From the NCBI GenBank assembly GCA_015143295.1, contig CM026565.1, positions 16,812,548 to 16,876,547 of the forward strand: a DNA stretch of 64,000 nt, in the 5' to 3' direction. Numbering within the stretch: position 1 is the first letter of the stretch; every line of letters starts with the position of its first letter. This stretch comes from Tetracentron sinense (taxonomy: Eukaryota; Streptophyta; Magnoliopsida; Trochodendrales; Trochodendraceae). Below, one piece after another: positions 10,656 through 21,693 of the stretch. The notes under the pieces were generated by a model that was not told the DNA's origin, searched no databases, and worked only from the letters and a program-made list of their open reading frames with translations. The position numbers and the translations under genes were made by a program.

Positions 10656-11915
10656 TCATGGCAATATTAGAACTTCGACGAAAACTAGTTCGCGCGTACC
10701 TTGCACAACATCATCAGATGCCTGTGCGTCTCTATCAGTGATGGCAAAGACTCTGCCCTGGTTTGCCTGACGAGGCTGCTGGGTAGGCTGCAAGGATCTA
10801 GAGGCCTGAGATGAAGACCCCTGAAGTGAATTCTGCCTGCCTGGAGGCCGAACTCCCTGTGATCCAGACTGTGACTGCTTGCGCGGGCAATCTCGAATCA
10901 TATGGCCCATCTCGCCACAGTGGAAGCATCCACCTGACATTCTTCGGCAATCTCCAGTCTTATGCCGACGACCACATACGGCGCACTCCTCAAATGTCTG
11001 CGATGCGGAGGAAGCCGGAGGCATAACCCTCGTAGCTTGCGATGCCGTAGGACGCGGTGCCTGAGGCGCAAAAGAAGGTCTCTGAGCCGACATCGGCTGG
11101 GAGAACTGGTACGGTGCAGTCCTAGTCCTCTTCTCTGAAGAACTACTCGACTGATCCAGAGACATGCTCTTCCCGAAGCCACTATCTCTTCTTCTCACAA
11201 AGTCTTCCGCATTCTTTTCGGCGATCTTCGCCTTCCCTACTATCTCTCTCCAAGACTCTACCTGGAGAATGGACACCCGATCTCGGATGAAAGCCTTCAA
11301 GCCCATCTCAAACTTCCTGACCTGTAGGTCTTCAGTAGCCACCAAGTGCGGAGCAAACCTAGACAACTCGGTGAACTTAGCCTCATACTCGGCTACGCTC
11401 ATCGACCCTTGCTCCAAAAGCATAAACTCTCTCGCCTTTTGTTCCCGAATAAACCTGGGAAAGTACTGTTCCCTGAAAGTCTCTAAGAACTCCACCCAAG
11501 TCTAGGGCACACCTACCTTAGCAACATCCCTCTGCCTTTGGGTAGCTCTCCACCAGTGTTCGGCTTCACCTTCCATCACGAAGGAAGCCCATTCTACCCT
11601 TTGCTCATCGGTACAACGGAGAGCCCGGAAGGTCTTCTCCAGCTGCATAATCCAAGACTCGGCCACCATGGGGTCCAGAGTGCCATAGAATGTAGGAGGC
11701 CGCAGTCTCCTAAAAGCTTCGAGCCCCGCGGTGTGATGCACCGGTGTAGGCACAGGCGTGGACGGTGGGGTAGGCATAGGCCTCGCTGCCAACAATGCCA
11801 AAGTCTCGGCTATGGAGTCCATAGCATTCGTGAAATACAACGGTTCCTCTTCTCTCAGAACTTCACTCTCGGCCCTCCGAGTATGGTAACCTCGACCCCG
11901 ATTGCCACGTCTCAT
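10656..11915 (-). pseudogene. A gag region
   Basis: Starts MRRGNRGRG and has the retrotransposon Gag fold (FYGTLDPMVAESWIMQLE, WASFVMEGEAEHWWRA) and a CCHC zinc knuckle (CFHCGEMGHMIRDCP) near the C-terminus. The start was chosen because D and C gag begin with the same MRRG block. The DNA just upstream of the ATG resembles a splice acceptor. Close to the gag of element D. About one break. Confidence 0.85.
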
Positions 11916-12267
11916 GATATCAAATCCTAAGATAAATTTGGCAAAACATGAGTCTAACTTGGATACCAAACCTCACATATCATATAGCAATTCAATAATC
12001 ATGAAATGCTATACCGCACATAGTATACATCGAGGTATATATATATCATCGTATAATTATACTTTAGAGCCTATACTAGAACCTCGCATAAGATCACATC
12101 GATCTCGGATCCCATACTGACCTAAGAACTCACTTGATACCGGTTATGTCGTGGTAACAAGCCTAAGACAACTGAGTCCTTCTGAGTTCTAAGTTCAACT
12201 CATAGGAATTACTTCCGCTTAGGCCAAGCCTGAGTGACCTAACTAAGTCTGTCGTTAGACATAACTA

Positions 12268-12279
12268 GCTCTGATACCA
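12268..12279 (-). other. Primer binding site of element A
   Basis: TGGTATCAGAGC on the minus strand, 4 nt inside the 5' LTR. It is the standard complement of the 3' end of plant initiator-Met tRNA. Confidence 0.9.
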
Positions 12280-12283
12280 AGTC

Positions 12284-14159
12284 TGTCGCGACCCAAAATA
12301 CCCCCTAGGAGTTAAGGATACTTTGACTCGTGACCGCCATATCATACCTCCAATATGATACATAAGGCACACGTGGAAACCTGTCAGAGTACCTGAATAT
12401 ACATAGCGGAAACGAAATACAATGCATAGCGGAAAATAAAATACTAAACATAGCGGAAGCAAAATGAATACTCCTATAACTTGGCTCAAGTAAGAACCAA
12501 CAAGTATACATGTGTGAGAAACCCAAAAGTGGAGTGGACAAACCCCACACTCACATAACAAAATGACACAAGTTCTAAGTCGGTCGATCAACAGAAATCG
12601 AAGTCACGACTCCTATCTAAAGCACCATCGTCATGATAGTGATCCATGGAAGGCTCCGGGTCACGGTACTCTTCCTCGACCCAAGGTTCTTCGCCACACA
12701 AATCGAATGGAACCCGAGCACCTGCCGATCATAACAATATCGACTGAGCATGGAATACTCAGTGTATACAAACTAATAACAATAAAGCGGTTAGGCATGG
12801 AGCATACAAGACATGGAGAATGAAATCCGTAAATTCCTTAAAGCATGGAAACCGTGAAAACGTATGCGAGATAATATTCAAAAACCAAAACTGTAACCGT
12901 GTGAGTCAATCGATAATCATAGCCTTATGAGTTCCTTTGAGTTCATGGAGTTACTTAGAGTCATTATGATCCGTAGAGACATAGAACATAGAGCAATAAC
13001 CTTAGAGCATTTCCATAGAGCATAACCTTAGAGATCTTAGAGCATTTCATTGTGATCCGTGGAGCTTGTGAGACGATCTTAGAGCATTATCATAGAGTTT
13101 CCTTGTGAGCATGGTATGATCCTTAGCTTGTGAAACGATCTTAGAGAAATCATAGAGTTACTTAGAATCATTCATTATTCGTCTTTTTGTGAAAAACCTT
13201 TGTTTGTACTTGGAGAAATCCATGGAAACCATCGGTTTATGCGAGACATGCGAGCATATGCACTTAATAAGAGAAATCATCGTATTTAAGCATAGAATCC
13301 CTTAGAGGTATTTTATCAAACACTTAGAGTGCATCATAATAGTAACCTTCATCCAAGTATATAATCACACCTTTTCATACATAAAATCAATACATATAGA
13401 TAGGGCATAGATAATAAGAATCATAATTAGTAACTAGTAGGAATGCAAGATTGTAGTAGAGTGTATCTACCTTGGAGAAATCAATGAGTTTGACTCCCAA
13501 TGGCTGGAACAAGCAAGAACAGTGAGTTCTTGGTTGGAAAACACCAAATGGAAAGGAAGAACTTGATCTTCCACAAGCTTGAACGATCACCAAGGTCCTC
13601 TCCTCCTTCTCTTCTTCAAATCCCTTAAAAACAATGCACAAAGGGTTTGTGAAACCCTAAGGCACGAACCCAGCCCTTTTATAGGCAAAGGGTGATGGTT
13701 AAAGTCTTAAACACCCTTAATGAAGAAAATCTGCGTATGACCGATCGATCGGTGGTATGGACCGAGCGATCGGTGGCTTACCGGTCGATCGGTGTTATGA
13801 CCGAGAGATCGGTCAAAAACACACTCTCTGGAATTTTTCCCCATACAAAAAAGTTAACCGTGCGACAGCTATCGAGCGATCGGTAGTTGACCGATCGATC
13901 GCAAGTAATGACCGAGCGATCGGTCGACCCCTGCTTTGCTGAAAAACCTTGTTTACACCACTCGAATCTTCCCCAATGCACTTCCACCACTCTTTTATGC
14001 TTTCAACACATTCCCTAAGGACATATAGACCCATTGGAACATATACGCCATAATTCCAAACACATATATTAACATAAGACCCATAAGTGTACAAAACCAC
14101 ACTTGGGCACTATTCACACACTATTCATTCTTAGTGAAATGAAATTTCGGGGCTTTACA
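12284..14159 (-). repeat. A 5' LTR
   Basis: 1876 bp, two differences from 5291-7166. As the upstream LTR on the minus strand it would hold the active promoter: palindrome cluster 13740-13928, TATA 13677-13683, and a leader with the peptide block at 12588-12725. Confidence 0.95.
12588..12725 (-). other. Conserved LTR peptide block, copy in A 5' LTR
   Basis: Identical in sequence to 5595-5732. This copy lies in the transcribed leader upstream of gag. Confidence 0.5.
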
Positions 14160-14164
14160 AGCAA
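14160..14164. repeat. Target site duplication of element A, right copy
   Basis: AGCAA, identical to 5286-5290. D LTR sequence resumes immediately after it. Confidence 0.9.
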
Positions 14165-14881
14165 GCTCACAAGAAAACATATGTCTCAATGTAAGTACAA
14201 GAGAAGTGATAAGAATGACCTCATAGGCTGAGAACCTCATAAGATATATAAGGAACTCACAAGGCTTGTAAGATACATGAAATACATATTGTTAAAGCAC
14301 GAACTTAATGTAGGATTTGAAGTATGATTTTAAGATTATGCAACTGTTGTGTTGTTTTAAAATCCGTACTCTGATCGTGTATATATTTTGATGAATCGTA
14401 TCTTGCATGGCATGTTAATGTATCGTAACATGGTTAGTTAGTAGTATGTATACGTTGAGTATTCCATGCTCAGCCGTACATTTTATGTCGGCATGTTCAT
14501 TCGGCATTGCATCCCAGGCCACTAGATCGAGATAGATTATGGAGGCAGGAGCCTTCTTGGGATGTTCTTGAGGATGATAGGGGTCTTTACATATGACCTT
14601 ATGGTTGAGCAATACGGAGGGAGAGACATGTATTTTGGGTTTTATTTTTGGGGATATTTGTACCACTTGAGTTGGTAACTCAAGTTATGGATTTCATGTA
14701 CATGTCTCAGTTCATATTCAGTAGTGTAAACAATTGCACTTGGAATACAGTTAAGTTATTTAAGAAATTTTCAGTTCACTATTTAGCATGCCTTGTATAC
14801 TCTTTGCCGGATGGTTTTAAGTGTAAGTGACATCGGGAAAGCCTCATAACTCCTAAGAGGGATTTTGGGGCGTTACAGAGT

Positions 14882-14893
14882 TGGTATCAGAGC
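14882..14893 (+). other. Primer binding site of element D
   Basis: TGGTATCAGAGC, 4 nt after the 5' LTR, complementary to initiator-Met tRNA. An inverted partial copy (TGATACCA) lies 38 bp downstream at 14928-14935, so the site could fold into a hairpin. Confidence 0.85.
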
Positions 14894-16340
14894 CTAGGTA
14901 TTAGGTTCTCTAGGGTCGTTTAGAGTTTGATACCATGAGTAATACAAGGCATTAGGTCTAAGAAAAGATTCGTATTCCAAGTGTAGACTAATCACTTAGT
15001 CTTCGTCTATGACGGGTTGACTGAACCAAAGTTCGTGTCTATTTCGCTAGGAAAACCTAAAGTTTTATATATACTTACACTATTGCGTGTGGTATTGTTA
15101 CGTAGTATTATATGCTATGTGTTGTGTGCATACTATATGATAGATGTGGAGTGAAAACATATGCTTGATTAATGGTTTTCCCAGTTAGCCTCATAAGTTA
15201 CGGTGGCACTCAGGATAGAGTCTAGCCCAGGTAAGGGTTGACAAGGAATCGGTGTGTCCTTTGTCATGCCTTGTGTTATTGGGCTTCAGTAGGGAACTGT
15301 CTCCCGCGTGAGACTATGGGTTCACTTTCGTCTTACAAGTCTAGTAGATTTAGAGTCTTTACGGAACTAAGAACTTACGTTGAAATAGGTGTACCATTAT
15401 GTGTATTCTGTGTCATTTCATCGGTGTAATTATGCATCTTCTATCACCAACAAGCACAAGTGATGAGCCGATATGATTTTGCGCATACCAATGATTAGTA
15501 GGGACCCTGGAAAGAAATGATGAGAACAAATATAAAAATTTTTGGACATGCCCATTGATGTTTGATGTACGTTTCTAGATACATATGCATGTTCATTCTG
15601 TAGCACGTTCTAGACTCAGTGCTCAGTCCAAAAGTTCTAGATACAGATGCGCATTCATTCTATAGCACGTTCTAGACTCAGTGCCCAGTCCAAAATGATA
15701 AAAACATTCTAACTCCAAGGACAATCATGCATATCATACATCTCATGCATCTTATAAGCATCATCCATAACATGCACTTCATACATGGGATAAGCATCAT
15801 GCACTTTCATCCATATCATGAGCATCATACTAAACATGGGCATCATACATAGCATTCATTTCATACATCTTGCAAGTAGCATGTCGATCTTAGAAGCAAC
15901 ATACCTGTCACAAGGATTCAAAAGAAGTTTCTTAAATAACTCAAATGGATAAACTACTCATTAATTTAATACCTTAAAATGAGCTTGAGAACTTAGCTTT
16001 GCTAGAAAAACCAGTTGTATAATTATACTATTGTGTGTATACTTGGATATATATGATACATGCTCATTGAATAGTTAGGAGCTTGATTCAAGTTATACTT
16101 AGGATTTTTTATTGCTCTTAAGTGTAGACTAACAAATTGTGTTAGTCAAAACTGGTTGAAATTTTAACTGAACTAGGTGTCGTACGCTAGGAAACATTGA
16201 TTGTATGCAAATATTACTTATTGTATGCTTCTGGGTATTATTATGTATCTATAAACATAAGGTGATTGTTGAAATCTGGGTCAAGATAGGTTGGTTTCCA
16301 AGTTAGACTCATGCCTTGCTATTGTTTTCAGGATTCAATC
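14894..16340 (+). other. D leader between primer site and gag
   Basis: Noncoding, about 1.45 kb. It has a 62-bp tandem duplication (15573-15696), a stretch of CATACAT/CATCAT-rich sequence (15720-15880), and a diverged duplication of the block GTGTAGACTAA...CGCTAGGAAA (around 14985-15060 and 16125-16195). A donor-like CAG|GTAAGG at 15230/15231 and an acceptor-like TTGTTTTCAG|GATTC at 16331/16332 could bound an intron of about 1.1 kb. Confidence 0.55.
15573..15696 (+). repeat. 62-bp tandem duplication in D leader
   Basis: Two copies of a unit starting TTCTAGATACA and containing TAGCACGTTCTAGACTCAGT, with a few differences. Confidence 0.8.
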
Positions 16341-17540
16341 ATGAGACGTGGCAATCGGGTTCGCGGTGACCGTACTAGGAGAAATGGAGGTAATGCTTCA
16401 TCGGGCGATGAACAACCAGACATATCTCATCTGCTAAATAGTATGGTTGAAACCATAACCATGCTAGCAGCTAGACAACCTACTGCTGCCACTGCACTGA
16501 TGCATCCACTTCCTACACATCATACTTCGGGACTTGAGGTATTTTGAAGACTCCATCCCCCTACCTTTTATGGAACTTCAGACCCCATGGTTGCGGAGGC
16601 ATGAACTATGCAACTTGAGAAGATCTTCCGTGCTCTTCATTGCACAGATGAGCAGAGAGTAGACTGGGCTTCCTTCATGATGGAAGGCAAAGCCGATTAT
16701 TGGTGGAGAGCGGCACTAAGGCAGAGAGACACTACCAGGACATGAGAGCCATGGTCTTGGGAAGAATTCCTTGATGCCTTCTATGGGCAGTATTTCCCCA
16801 AGATTGTCCAAAAGAAGAAAGAGACGGAATTCATGTCTCTGGTACAAGAGGAAATGAGTGTGGCTGAGTATGAAAGAAGTTTGTTGAGTTGTCACGATTC
16901 GCACCATACCTTATCACGACGGAGGAAATGCGAGTCAGGAAGTTTGAGAATGAGCTAAAAGCCTTTATCAAGGATCGAGTCTCTATACTCCAGGTGGAGT
17001 CTTGGAGGGAGATTGTGGGGAAGGCGAAGATTGCCGAGAAGAACTCAAAGGAGTTTCTTAGGAGTAGAGAGGGTGGTTTCGAGAGAGTCATGCATAGGGG
17101 TCAATTCAGTGGCTCAGCCAAGACTTCCCCGTATCCAGTTCCTGGACCTACGTAGGTGCAGAGCCATCCTATTGCAACACAAGTTCCTAGCCCTACTATT
17201 ATACAAGTCAATCGACAGGTGCAACCAATACCTTTTGCATCTACATTCGAGTTTTGCAGTTACTGTCGGAGGAAGCACTTGACTGGGGATTGCTGGGCTC
17301 TTATAGGAGCATGTTACCATTGCGGTGACACGGGGCACCGGATTAGAGATTGTCCAAGTTGTCAGCCGCATGCTCAAACCTAGGGAACTAGACTCCTATG
17401 TCAACAACCCACGCAACAGGAGTCTTTTCAGGCTTCGAGGCCCAACAGCCCATAAAGCTACCACATTAGGCTAATGAGGGCCAAGTCTTTGCTATATCAG
17501 AGCAAGGTGCTCAAGCACCTAATGATGTTGCGTGAATGCC
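16341..17540 (+). pseudogene. D gag region
   Basis: Starts MRRGNRVRGDRTRR. It carries the Gag core (ADEQ-like CTDEQRVDWASFMMEG, then ISTEEM-like MRVRKFENELKAFIKDRVS) and a CCHC zinc knuckle (CYHCGDTGHRIRDCP) near 17310-17355. Close relative of element A gag. No protease or pol follows. Broken at several places. The role in the parent element would be particle assembly. Confidence 0.8.
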
Positions 17541-17846
17541 AAGAGATAGAAATTTTGTTTTGAAAAGAATGATGTAATGTTATGTTTCAGTATTTTGCTT
17601 ACGTGTATAATCACACTATATTAAGTTATGAAAGTTTTCTTGCTTTTCATAGGTGTTCAGTAATATGAAAAATCTAGGTACCTTGCCGACAAGCAATTGC
17701 CTAGTCTTGTGTTGGTTAATGAAATATTAGTGTGTCTTTTAGTATAACTAGGTGACAAAGTTCAAGGTAAGCTGTGGGAAAAAGTGTCCCCGCATGATTT
17801 AGTATCGTCCTAATTTCGAGGATGAAATTCTCATAAGGGGGGAGGA
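17541..17846 (+). other. D post-gag segment and polypurine tract
   Basis: About 300 bp of noncoding sequence, ending with the ATTTCGAGGATGAAATTC block and AAGGGGGGAGGA (17834-17846), the plus-strand primer. In a complete Tekay element about 3-4 kb of pol would lie between gag and this block. Confidence 0.7.
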
Positions 17847-18678
17847 CGTAGAACCCTGGAACCCGAGTTCACTGTGCAATGAATAGAGCATTGAATAGTG
17901 TTGTTAATAGCATTAGGCACCGTTCTCGTTAAGGCCTAACGCCTTCCACGTGTCTTTGGTTTGAGGAAAGTCAAGTGAGGGTTTTAGGTGAGGGGGATGA
18001 TTCTCAAAATAGAGTATAAGTATACTTTATGTGGGTAAAAGCAAGGATAAAAAAAAATGCCCTAAGTGTTTAATGGGTTGAAAGTGAATAGTGAGGTGAA
18101 TAGTGCTAGTGCGCGAGGCATAAAGAGGCCGGGGCCTCTTATGCATATTGGTGTGAATTCAATGGTCACCTAGGGGGTTGAGAACCTATGGGGTAATGAG
18201 TCATGAGGAGTGAGTAGGGTTTTGGACCTGAGGGAAAAGAGTGTGAAAGCACTGGAAATGTTCTAAGCGTTAAAAGGGTTATGCCTTTGCATGCCCTCAA
18301 ATTTAAGTAGCTCTAGTTCTCTCACAGCCGATCAGAATCGAGCAATTCTTGAATTATTGGAATGGTATTGAAACCCTCTTCGAGGTTCATGTTGACCACT
18401 TTTCAAGATTTTGGGTCGGGGTTGAGTCAAAAGTCCGATTTCCGAAACTGGATCTGCTGTAAATATGGGTTGCCGAAATCCATTTTCATAGCAGTCGGCT
18501 TTAGAGCCCATTTAGGTAATTAAAAACTCAAAATTAAGATTTGTCTATTAGACATAAAATTATTCTCATTTGAAAGAAAAATCCAACGAAAGTTTAATCG
18601 TCAAAATCCGATGAGGGAGTCAAAAAAGTATGGTCAAAATACGAAAGTGCAAAAAACTTGGAAAATTTCTATCCCAAG

Positions 18679-18827
18679 TACGATCGTTCGTAAACGACCT
18701 ACGAACGATCGTAGCGACGCTATGAATGATTGTAGAGTTGCTACAATCGATTGTAAAGCCCCAAAATTTATGTAAACCCTCTGGCCAACCTAAGATCGAT
18801 CGTAGGAAGTCTATGAACGATTGTAGG
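18679..18827 (+). promoter_or_regulatory. CGATCG palindrome cluster, D 3' LTR
   Basis: Counterpart of 3652-3800. It holds CTACGAACGATCGTAG and GATCGATCGTAGG variants in the same order and spacing. Confidence 0.6.
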
Positions 18828-18880
18828 CAGACGAATCACTTTTTTTAGAGTGTGATTTTTGGGGTTTTCACCCCTTGGCC

Positions 18881-18888
18881 TATAAATA
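18881..18888 (+). promoter_or_regulatory. TATA box of D 3' LTR
   Basis: TTGGCCTATAAATAGG, a good TATA match located about 55 bp after the palindrome cluster. Confidence 0.65.
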
Positions 18889-19387
18889 GGAGATCTTTTT
18901 GGGGGGTTTTTGGGTGAACCTAAACCTAAGGAAGATCTTGGAAGGAGAAGGGAGAAGATTGGGGATTTTCAAGGAGGGTTTTTGGATTGAAGATCAAGTG
19001 AAGACTAATCGAGAATTGGGATCTTCCACAAGCTTGGATCTCGCTACCACGCGTCATTGGAGCTTGGATCTTCATCCTCAAGCTTGGGTTCCTCTTCTAC
19101 AAGCTCCCTCAAGCTTTCTCAAGCCTTGGATCAAAGGGATTTTATCCCCTAAGGTAGATACATTCTACTAACCTCCTTTGCTACAATCCATTGCTGTACA
19201 TCCCTATTTAGTGATCGTTTTTTGAAAATCAAGATGTGAACCATGTTGAGATGATATGATGATGTGTAGCTTAATAGGTTGATATTAATTTAATAACTAT
19301 GAATGGGATGGTTGATGTATGATGGAAAATGGGAAAGGGCAATAGACACATAAAATATACACTCAAGATGTTTGATGAAATGTTTAC

Positions 19388-19889
19388 TGAAACAAGGTTT
19401 TTCGGTCGTTGAAACGAATCACCCTATTTCAACACTTAAATTAATCCGAGACCTGCAAACATATGAGAATGGTATAGGGCTTGTGTCGGATGTCGAATCC
19501 TCACTCGGGGTTAGTTAGGTTAGTGCAATAAAGAAAATAAAATAAAGAAAAGATTAAAATGGTGGAGAGATGAGAAGGGTGGATTAATTTTTAAAACAAT
19601 TTTTTAAAAGAGATTATCAAGATCTACTAATGAAATAAATAACATAAATTAAAAGGCATGATATGTAAGCACAAACTAACCAATATTAAAGAATTTTATT
19701 AATTAAACCACAAGTCACTACAAACCTTTAATTAAAATTAATGCAAGAACAACCTTAAAAAAAATGCCAAATGTGACAATGTATTGCTCCCACCGGTGTA
19801 GGTGATTGCCGGAGATGTGTCCGCCTTGATGAGGTTGAGAAGCCGTGAGATGAGAGGGGACTTGAGAGATGAGAGAAAGATGAGAGAGG

Positions 19890-19927
<38 letters not shown>

Positions 19928-20922
19928 GATTGAGAAATGAGAGAGAGATGAGAAGAGAAGTTAGGGGGGAAAGAACCATTTTTTAGAGGAAGAGATGGTG
20001 TAGGTTATATAGGATCATAGTTAGGGTTTGGAGAGAAAGAGGGTGTGATGAGATGGAAGGCTAGGATTTCGTAGAGAAAAAGAGAAATTAGGGTTTCACT
20101 TTTGAAAAGTGAGTTGTTAGGATGGGAGAGAAATTAGGAAAGAAAGTAAGAAATGGAAGGGGATTAGGGTTTTGAAAGAAAATGAGATGGGTGGCTAGGA
20201 TTAGAGTTTGGTGATATGGGTGGCTAAGATTTACTAGAAGGTGGTGGCTAGGTTTAGGAAAAAGAGATGGGATTAGGGTTTTTGAACTAACTAGGGTTTT
20301 GAAAAGTAAGGATGGACGGCTAAGATGATTAAGGTTGGACGAATAAGATTAGGAGAGAGAGATTAGGGTTTTGAGAAATAAAAGAGAAAAAGAAGAGAAA
20401 ATGATGGCAGAGGGTTTTGAACCCTGGTCTCTAACACAGACTCCCATAGATTTCACCAGCAAAGCATGCTTTTCTCCTTTGTCTTGTATAGTGATCTTTA
20501 TTACTCAAGTCCTCTTTCTTGGAAATCGACTCTTCAGCTCCCTAGGCCTCATTATGTAATTGTGATCTCTTGGCTTAGCCCATACTTGGCCTGCATCTAC
20601 TTGGTATAGCATGTTGGCTCTTTAGTCTTTAGTAATGGGCTTTGATGCTTAACTACGGCCTCCAGTCCTTGAAAATCGTCCAGTTAGGGTTCCTGAGACA
20701 GTTAAAACACGTAATGAGAGTTTATTGAAATGACTCAGTATCTAGACTTTCAGAAATGTGTTTAAACTATGCAAATATAGCATTTTTACCAGAAATGTGT
20801 GTGTTATGCAATGGAGGGAACTCTTACGTAGAAAAATTTATAAAAATGCAAGTTTTACGTAAAAGAGTGCGATAATACTAAAAGGATAATCGTGAAAAAC
20901 AAACACTTTTAAGCGAATATCA
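19388..20922. mobile_element. S: solo LTR of an unidentified LTR retrotransposon
   Basis: 1535 bp absent from the D 5' LTR at the same place. It runs TGAAACAAGG...GAATATCA and is flanked by perfect TTTAC copies (19383-19387 and 20923-20927), the hallmarks of an LTR element. No internal region remains. A TATATAA on the minus strand (20005-20011), followed in that direction by a (CT)n tract, suggests minus orientation. The family is not recognised; a Tat relative is possible. Confidence 0.75.
19893..19922. repeat. (GA)n microsatellite inside solo LTR S
   Basis: About 15 uninterrupted GA units. On the minus strand this is a CT tract about 90 bp downstream of the putative TATA, as in many plant 5' UTRs. 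Confidence 0.9.
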
Positions 20923-21516
20923 TTTACTAAGAGAAAAATGAACGAAATGCCTATAAGAATGTTGAATGTTGGGAGTTCAATAAAATGCATGTATGAGAGT
21001 TTATTTTAAGGCTATGAAAATATGATTTAGGGATTTTCCCCAATTTGGTAATTTTGCCAACATGTTCAAATGTTTCGCTAAAATCACACATGTTTATGGA
21101 AAAGTTGAAATACCATTTGATGTTCTGTAAATTGTTTTAAGATACTATATGTTCACAACTACTCCTAGATGCTCACAAGCACGATGCAGGTGTAAGGATG
21201 TATTTTCAAGAGCTATTATAAGACTCATGAGTACAAGGATTCGCAAGAATAATTTATATGAGTGATATCCACGATATTAGAACAAGACAAAAATGATTTC
21301 CATGAGATAAGAACTAATTGTATGAAAGAAGAACAAGATTTGAAGTACTATAAGAAAGTTCTTAAGTAAAGGCTCACGGGAAATGGTTATAAGAAAAGGA
21401 AAATAAACTTCATAAGACAAGAAGAAAATAAAACTCATAAGGAACAAAGGGAAGCGTATAAGACTAGAAGGAAATACTTATAAAAGGAAGCTCACAAGCT
21501 CACAAGTATATGGAAG

Positions 21517-21693
21517 GATGTTAGTGTAGTAAGATCAAGTACGGGCACTAACGTTTGTTTCCAAGGCTCACAAGCTCACAAGTATAGGAAAGTTTGCTAG
21601 TGTACTAAGGCCAGGTACGGGCACTAGTATATCTTTCTAAGATAAATATGAAAGGATGTTAATGTACTAAGACCAGGTACGAGCATTAACATC
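21517..21693 (+). repeat. Stem-loop repeat array in D 3' LTR, three units
   Basis: Units with arms GTTAGTG/CACTAAC, GCTAGTG/CACTAGT and GTTAATG/CATTAAC around the core AAGACCAGGTACG. It has two fewer units than the 5' LTR array, so the array changes by whole units. Confidence 0.65.

Larger units (their letters stand above)
5291..14159 (-). mobile_element. A: young full-length Tekay chromovirus (Ty3/gypsy)
   Basis: 8869 bp, with 1876-bp LTRs at both ends, perfect AGCAA duplications, an initiator-Met primer site and a polypurine tract. On the minus strand the order is gag, protease, RT, RNase H, integrase, chromodomain, as in Tekay/Del chromoviruses. I count two differences between the LTRs (0.1%), which suggests insertion within roughly the last hundred thousand years at usual plant rates. 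The structure looks whole, but the coding region carries about five breaks, so it is not autonomous. Confidence 0.95.
2821..14877 (+). repeat. D 5' LTR, interrupted by element A
   Basis: It starts TGTAGAACTCC and ends GGGGCGTTACA, directly followed by the primer site. Net length without element A and one duplication is about 3.18 kb. It contains a palindrome cluster (3652-3800), a TATA box (3854) and a stem-loop array (4945-5253), and continues after element A at 14165-14877. Confidence 0.85.

Noticed and set aside
19755-19979. Ser/Leu-rich minus-strand frame
   Set aside because: Translation of the (GA)n tract inside solo LTR S.
19383-20928. A DNA transposon or MITE with a 6-bp duplication TTTACT
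   Set aside because: No terminal inverted repeats; moving the boundary by one base gives TG...CA ends and a 5-bp duplication, which fits a solo LTR.
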